In this document: positions 6,913 to 10,203 of the stretch, one piece after another
How the letters are laid out: each line of letters starts with the position of its first letter
Numbering within the stretch: position 1 is the first letter of the stretch
NCBI GenBank assembly: GCA_031266295.1
Contig: JAISBH010000109.1
Location: forward strand, 1-10,203
Source: Oscillospiraceae bacterium
GTDB taxonomy: Bacteria > Bacillota > Clostridia > Christensenellales > Aristaeellaceae
DNA length: 10,203 nt
Direction: 5' to 3'
Notes under the pieces: generated by a model
Seen by the model: the letters and a program-made list of their open reading frames with translations, nothing else
The model's database searches: none
What the model was told of the DNA's origin: nothing
Translations under genes and position numbers: made by a program

Positions 6913-6931
6913 TTATTATGGAGGACAGAGT

Positions 6932-8725
6932 ATGTGTGGAATAATGGGCGTGGTCGGAGCAAAGGACGCTGTGTCAATATTGGTGGAAGGGCTGCAGCAT
7001 CTGTCCTACCGCGGGTATGACGCGGCGGGAGTCGCTGTCCTCACGGATAAAGGCCAAATAGAGATCCGAAAGTCGGCGGGTTCGTTGGATAAGTTGAAAT
7101 CACTGCTTGTCGGCGAACCGGTGAACGGGCGTACGGGCGTCGGCCACACACGCTGGGCGACGCACGGCGCGCCGACGGATTGCAACGCGCACCCGCACAC
7201 CGACGCGTCAGGCAAGCTAGCGGTCATCCACAACGGCATCATTGAGAACGAGCGCGCGTTGCGCCAGAAACTGGCGGGCGAGGGTTACGTATTCCGGTCT
7301 CAGACGGACACGGAGGTCGTTGCGCACTTGATAGCCAAGTATCTTGGCGAGACATGCGATCTGCACTGCGCTCTGCAAAAGACGCTCCAGATAATCTCCG
7401 GAGCGTATGCGCTGGTTGTGATGTATGCCGATGAGCCAGACCGCATCTACGCGGCGCGCAAGGATAGCCCATTGGTGATCGGCATCGGCAAAGACGCGGG
7501 ATATGTGGCGAGCGACATCCCGGCGCTGCTGCCATATACCCGCGAGATGCTGCTGCTCGAGGATGGCGACGTTGCGCGCGTGACCAAGGACGCCGTGATA
7601 GTGTGGGATCGCGACGACGTCATAACGGAGCGGTTACCAAAGACTATCACATGGGATCAGGAAGCCGCCGACAAGGGCGAGCATATGACGTTCATGGATA
7701 AGGAAATAGACGAGCAGCCTGACGCCGCCGAGCGTCTGTTAGCCTCGCCGCTGATGCGCCATGCCGTACCTGAACGCGTCTCGTTCGTGGCGTGCGGATC
7801 GGCGTACCACGCGTCTATAATCGGCCGCGAACTACTGGGCAGGCTGGCGCAGATCCCTGCGGATGTTAAGATCGCCTCAGAAATGCGGTATGAGCCGGAA
7901 CTGCCGCTGGATGATACGCTCTGTCTGGCGGTGAGTCAATCCGGCGAGACTGCGGATACATTGGCCGCGCTGCGCCAATCGAAACGCAGAGGCGCAAAAG
8001 CTGCCGCTATTGTGAATGTTCAAGACTCGTCGATAGCGAGGGAAGCCGAGTCCGTGCAGTGGATGCACGCCGGACCGGAGATAGCCGTCGCGACCACGAA
8101 AGGCTATACTACGCAGATATTGTCGCTGCTGCGGCTGGCGCTGGAGTGGGGGAAAACTCGGGAGGTATTGTCGGCGCGGGACGCTCGAGAGTGGGAGGAG
8201 CAGCTGAACCGGATTCCGGGGCTGATGCGCGAGACTCTGGCGGATCGGGATCGGGTGGATCAGTTCGCGACTGCGCATATAGCGCCGCGGCTGGTGTTCT
8301 TCATCGGGCGCGGGCTGGATTATGCCACAGCTTTAGAGGGCGCGCTGAAACTGAAAGAGATATCGTACCTGAACGCGGAGGCATACGCGGCGGGCGAACT
8401 GAAGCACGGGCCGATCGCGCTGATAGAGAACGACGCGCTGGTAGTTGCAGTGTGCACGCAATCGGAACTGACGTCGAAGACGATCTCGAATATACGCGAG
8501 GTGAAAGCGCGCGGCGCAAGCGTACTGGCGCTGTGCCGCAAGTCGGACGAAGCGAGGCTGAAAGCCGAGGCGGACGAGGTATGGACGCTGCCGGACGCGC
8601 CGGACGCAGTGATGCCGCTGCTGGCGATATTGCCATTGCAGCGGCTGGCGTACGAGACCGCGTTGCTGCGCGGCTGCAGCGTTGATAAGCCAAGGAACTT
8701 GGCCAAGAGCGTTACTGTGGAATAG
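6932..8725 (+). CDS. glmS: Glutamine-fructose-6-phosphate aminotransferase (isomerizing)
   Basis: GlmS makes glucosamine-6-phosphate from fructose-6-phosphate and glutamine, the entry step to UDP-GlcNAc and peptidoglycan. The 597-aa length is close to the usual 600-610 aa. The N-terminal glutaminase domain begins MCGIMGVVG, with Cys2 as nucleophile after Met removal. Arg74-Trp75 in GHTRWATHG and Asn101-Gly102 belong to the glutamine site. The first SIS domain has CGSAYHA (288-294) and SQSGETADTLAAL (335-347). The second has LEGALKLKEISYLNAEAYA with Glu476, then ELKHGP with His492. The C-terminus PRNLAKSVTVE carries the active-site Lys592. GGAGG at 6920-6924 precedes the ATG. Only 19 bp separate it from the SpoIIQ-like gene, so the two are probably cotranscribed and there is no room for a glmS ribozyme directly upstream. 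Confidence 0.98.
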   Translation: MCGIMGVVGAKDAVSILVEGLQHLSYRGYDAAGVAVLTDKGQIEIRKSAGSLDKLKSLLVGEPVNGRTGVGHTRWATHGAPTDCNAHPHTDASGKLAVIHNGIIENERALRQKLAGEGYVFRSQTDTEVVAHLIAKYLGETCDLHCALQKTLQIISGAYALVVMYADEPDRIYAARKDSPLVIGIGKDAGYVASDIPALLPYTREMLLLEDGDVARVTKDAVIVWDRDDVITERLPKTITWDQEAADKGEHMTFMDKEIDEQPDAAERLLASPLMRHAVPERVSFVACGSAYHASIIGRELLGRLAQIPADVKIASEMRYEPELPLDDTLCLAVSQSGETADTLAALRQSKRRGAKAAAIVNVQDSSIAREAESVQWMHAGPEIAVATTKGYTTQILSLLRLALEWGKTREVLSARDAREWEEQLNRIPGLMRETLADRDRVDQFATAHIAPRLVFFIGRGLDYATALEGALKLKEISYLNAEAYAAGELKHGPIALIENDALVVAVCTQSELTSKTISNIREVKARGASVLALCRKSDEARLKAEADEVWTLPDAPDAVMPLLAILPLQRLAYETALLRGCSVDKPRNLAKSVTVE

Positions 8726-8913
8726 TCAAAGCCCAAGCGACAGCAATTCCAAATTTGGAATTCCACAAATGTGCCTGGGATGCCGCACGAGTCACTGCGG
8801 CGGGACGCTGTTCGATCTCCGGATCGAATGCGCTTTTAAGTTTGTAGCGCCCCGCCACTATGATGCAAGTTGACAACTTCCTTACAGCATTCTTTATGGC
8901 GGGGCGCTTCGTG

Positions 8914-9119
8914 GTTCTTCGTTCCAAACCCGGGGGAGGTCGGGAGGGGGATCGCAATCCCCTTCCCGAAGGCGCGGATGCGCCGCGTCCCAGACCCTGC
9001 GAAGGGCTATCCGCCCTTTCGAATCCTGACCAGGCTTCGCCTGGACCATCGTTTGCACACAAGCCGTCGGTTTCGGCCAACCTGTTGTGCTCCGATAGTC
9101 TGTTTTGTAACGCAAACCG
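8914..9119 (-). repeat. Module B, C-proximal unit of the tandem pair
   Basis: This unit matches 9127-9312 and, inverted, 1454-1640. It keeps the long GC hairpin (8940-8969, loop CGCA on the plus strand), the GGCGC/GCGCC hairpin and CCAGGC-TTC-GCCTGG (9030-9044). Compared with the other two units it carries about 19 extra bases near 8988-9006, including a small CCCT-GCGA-AGGG fold. Its distal part (9055-9119) has diverged most. Confidence 0.8.
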
Positions 9120-9126
9120 TCCCCCC

Positions 9127-9312
9127 GTTCTCCCGTTCCAAGCCCGGGGGAGGTCGGGAGGGGGATCGCAATCCCCTGCCCGAAGGCGCGGATGCGCCGC
9201 GCTATCCGCCCTTTCGAAACCTGACCAGGCTTCGCCTGGACCATCGTGATACACAATCTACCGGCTTCGGATAGCCGGTTGTACCTGGATAGTCTATCCC
9301 GTAGCGCAACCG
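9127..9312 (-). repeat. Module B, A-proximal unit of the tandem pair
   Basis: This unit matches 8914-9119 directly and 1454-1640 inverted. The long GC hairpin is at 9154-9183 and the GCGAAGC-type mini-hairpin at 9225-9239. A CCGGC/GCCGG stem lies near 9260-9277, at the place where copy 1 has a variant of the same fold. It directly follows the adjoining unit with only about 7 bp between them, so it looks like a tandem duplication of module B. Confidence 0.8.
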
Positions 9313-9430
9313 ATTCTCCGTTGCTTGCGAACCACATCGTAACCGACAACCCTCATCGCCTCCCTAGGGGGAGATGTCGCCTCAGCGATAGAGGGGGCCT
9401 CCCGCAGCCGCCAGCAATCCCAAATTTGGA

Positions 9431-9472
9431 ATCGCTGCCCAAGCGATGGCTCCGGCGTTATACGCCGGAGCC
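9431..9472 (-). terminator. Hairpin pair at the 3' end of the M3 peptidase gene, stop codon in the loop
   Basis: GGCTCCGGCG-TTATA-CGCCGGAGCC (9448-9472) is a perfect 10-bp stem whose 5-base loop contains the TAA stop codon of the peptidase gene on the minus strand. A second small stem, ATCGCT / AGCGAT (9431-9447), follows directly. No T-run follows, so this is not a standard intrinsic terminator, though it may stop ribosomes or protect the 3' end of the mRNA. Confidence 0.45.
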
Positions 9473-10203
9473 GTCCAGCTCCTCGACTACATGACCTACG
9501 GCTCGCGCGACAGCGCCTTGACGGAACGGGTTGGACAAGTTCGCCAAGGTCAGCAGCGCGAAGTATCCCTGGCTGCCGCCTGCGCGGCACAACCGTAGAT
9601 AATCCTCCCAAGCGGCGTCCGGACTGGTCTTCATACGACCGTATAGCTCGAACGCGCATGTCTGCGCCAGAGCGTAATCGATGTAGTAGAACGGGTACAG
9701 GAACACATGCTGTTTCTGCATCCAGAATCCGCCGCCGTCGAGGAATGCGTTTCCGTCGTAGTCGCGCCAAGGGAGGTATTTCGTCTCGATATCCTTCCAT
9801 ACCTTTCGGCGTTCGGCGCTGCTCATCGTCGGATTCTCGAACACGCGGTGCTGGAATTCATCTACGCTGACCAGGTACGGCACTACCATGAACGCGTCGG
9901 CCAGGTGGGTGTATTTGGCCTTAAAGGCGTTATCCTCGCCGAATAGATCCTTCAGCCAAGGGTAGGTGAAGTGCTCCATGGCCATTGAGTGGATCTCGTT
10001 GATCTCGCTGGTGGAACCATAGTACTCCATGATGGGTTGGGTGCGGACGGCGGTGTAACCCGCGAACGCGTGCCCCGCCTCGTGAGTCAGCACGCCGACG
10101 TCGGCCGCTGTGCCGTTGAAGTTGGAGAATATGAACGGCGCGTTGTACGCGGGCAATCCGGTGCAGTACCCGCCCAGGTGTTTGCCAGGACGCGAAGTCA
10201 GGT
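9458..10203 (-). CDS. M3-family oligoendopeptidase (5' truncated by window edge)
   Basis: This is the C-terminal 247 residues of a cytoplasmic zinc oligopeptidase of the PepF/thimet group, which degrades short peptides. Full-length family members have about 560-600 aa. The frame is open to the window edge, beginning ...GKHLGGYCTGLPAYN, so the TTG at 10156 is internal and not a start. The family sequence APFIFSNFNGT is followed by the zinc motif HEAGH at visible residues 40-44, with the third ligand in SEINEIHSM (about 66-69). The conserved region near the C-terminus (FLYPFYYIDYALAQTCAFELY) is present, and the residues around it that position substrate in this family look intact. The gene converges on glmS, with repeat copy 2 between them. 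The last residues (DGSGV) are encoded within a hairpin. Confidence 0.95.
   Translation of the reverse strand, partial: LTSRPGKHLGGYCTGLPAYNAPFIFSNFNGTAADVGVLTHEAGHAFAGYTAVRTQPIMEYYGSTSEINEIHSMAMEHFTYPWLKDLFGEDNAFKAKYTHLADAFMVVPYLVSVDEFQHRVFENPTMSSAERRKVWKDIETKYLPWRDYDGNAFLDGGGFWMQKQHVFLYPFYYIDYALAQTCAFELYGRMKTSPDAAWEDYLRLCRAGGSQGYFALLTLANLSNPFRQGAVARAVGHVVEELDGSGV

Larger units (their letters stand above)
8741..9436 (-). repeat. Dispersed structured repeat, copy 2 (modules A-B-B-C), inverted relative to copy 1
   Basis: This fills the whole gap between the convergent glmS and M3 peptidase genes and matches 1395-1790 on the opposite strand. In minus-strand order it has module A (about 9397-9339), two copies of module B (9312-9127 and 9119-8914) and module C (about 8893-8745). 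Both ends carry a related sequence, CAGCAATYCCAAATTTGGAAT (left near 8741-8761, right near 9410-9431). At the left end it contains the perfect 18-bp palindrome AATTCCAAATTTGGAATT (8745-8762). The 10-mer GCCCAAGCGA lies directly outside or at each end (8731-8740 and 9437-9446), possibly a target duplication. Hairpins found in copy 1 recur here with paired base changes. Module C here also gains a left arm, GCGCCCCGCC/GGCGGGGCGC (8847-8856 with 8898-8907), that copy 1 lacks. No credible protein is encoded. Confidence 0.85.

Noticed and set aside
6913..6931. Possible glmS ribozyme before glmS
   Set aside because: The gap is 19 bp, too short, and the sequence upstream is the SpoIIQ-like coding region.
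8914..9312. Tandem module B considered as a CRISPR array or phage attachment site
   Set aside because: There are only two long diverged units with no short regular repeats or spacers, no cas genes, and no integrase or tRNA nearby.

Overview
The window looks like chromosomal DNA of an endospore-forming member of the Bacillota (Firmicutes), probably an uncultured, fairly GC-rich clostridium-like lineage. The evidence is a SpoIID homologue followed by a SpoIIQ-like M23 protein, strong AGGAGG-type ribosome binding sites, and clostridial-style M3 peptidase and GlmS genes. No tRNA, rRNA, CRISPR array or intact transposase gene was seen.

Layout. 1-1391 (+): the 3' part of one sugar ABC-transporter permease gene and a complete second permease gene, 12 bp apart. 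1395-1790: a non-coding dispersed repeat (copy 1). 1815-4724 (-): L-fucose isomerase (fucI, with an extended -10 promoter and its own terminator), then an unrecognised 305-aa protein with two internal repeats and its own terminator. 4920-8725 (+): spoIID, a short MITE-like element, a hairpin abutting a SpoIIQ-like gene, and glmS 19 bp behind it. 8741-9436: a second, larger and inverted copy of the dispersed repeat. 9458-10203 (-): the 3' part of an M3-family oligoendopeptidase gene.

How the genes fit together. The permeases and L-fucose isomerase suggest use of fucose or related sugars, but no sequence feature fixes the transporter's substrate, and the two groups converge rather than form an operon. 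spoIID and the SpoIIQ-like gene recall the known spoIID-spoIIQ neighbourhood of endospore formers, where the products act in engulfment. glmS, which makes glucosamine-6-phosphate for peptidoglycan, directly follows the SpoIIQ-like gene.

The most unusual content is the dispersed repeat family. Both copies sit between convergent genes and share an ordered set of modules (A-B-C in copy 1, A-B-B-C in copy 2). Several short hairpins are kept in every copy, and at least three of these stems differ between copies by paired, compensating base changes. This points to selection on a folded nucleic acid, either RNA or single-stranded DNA, rather than on a protein. The reading frames across the repeat look spurious.
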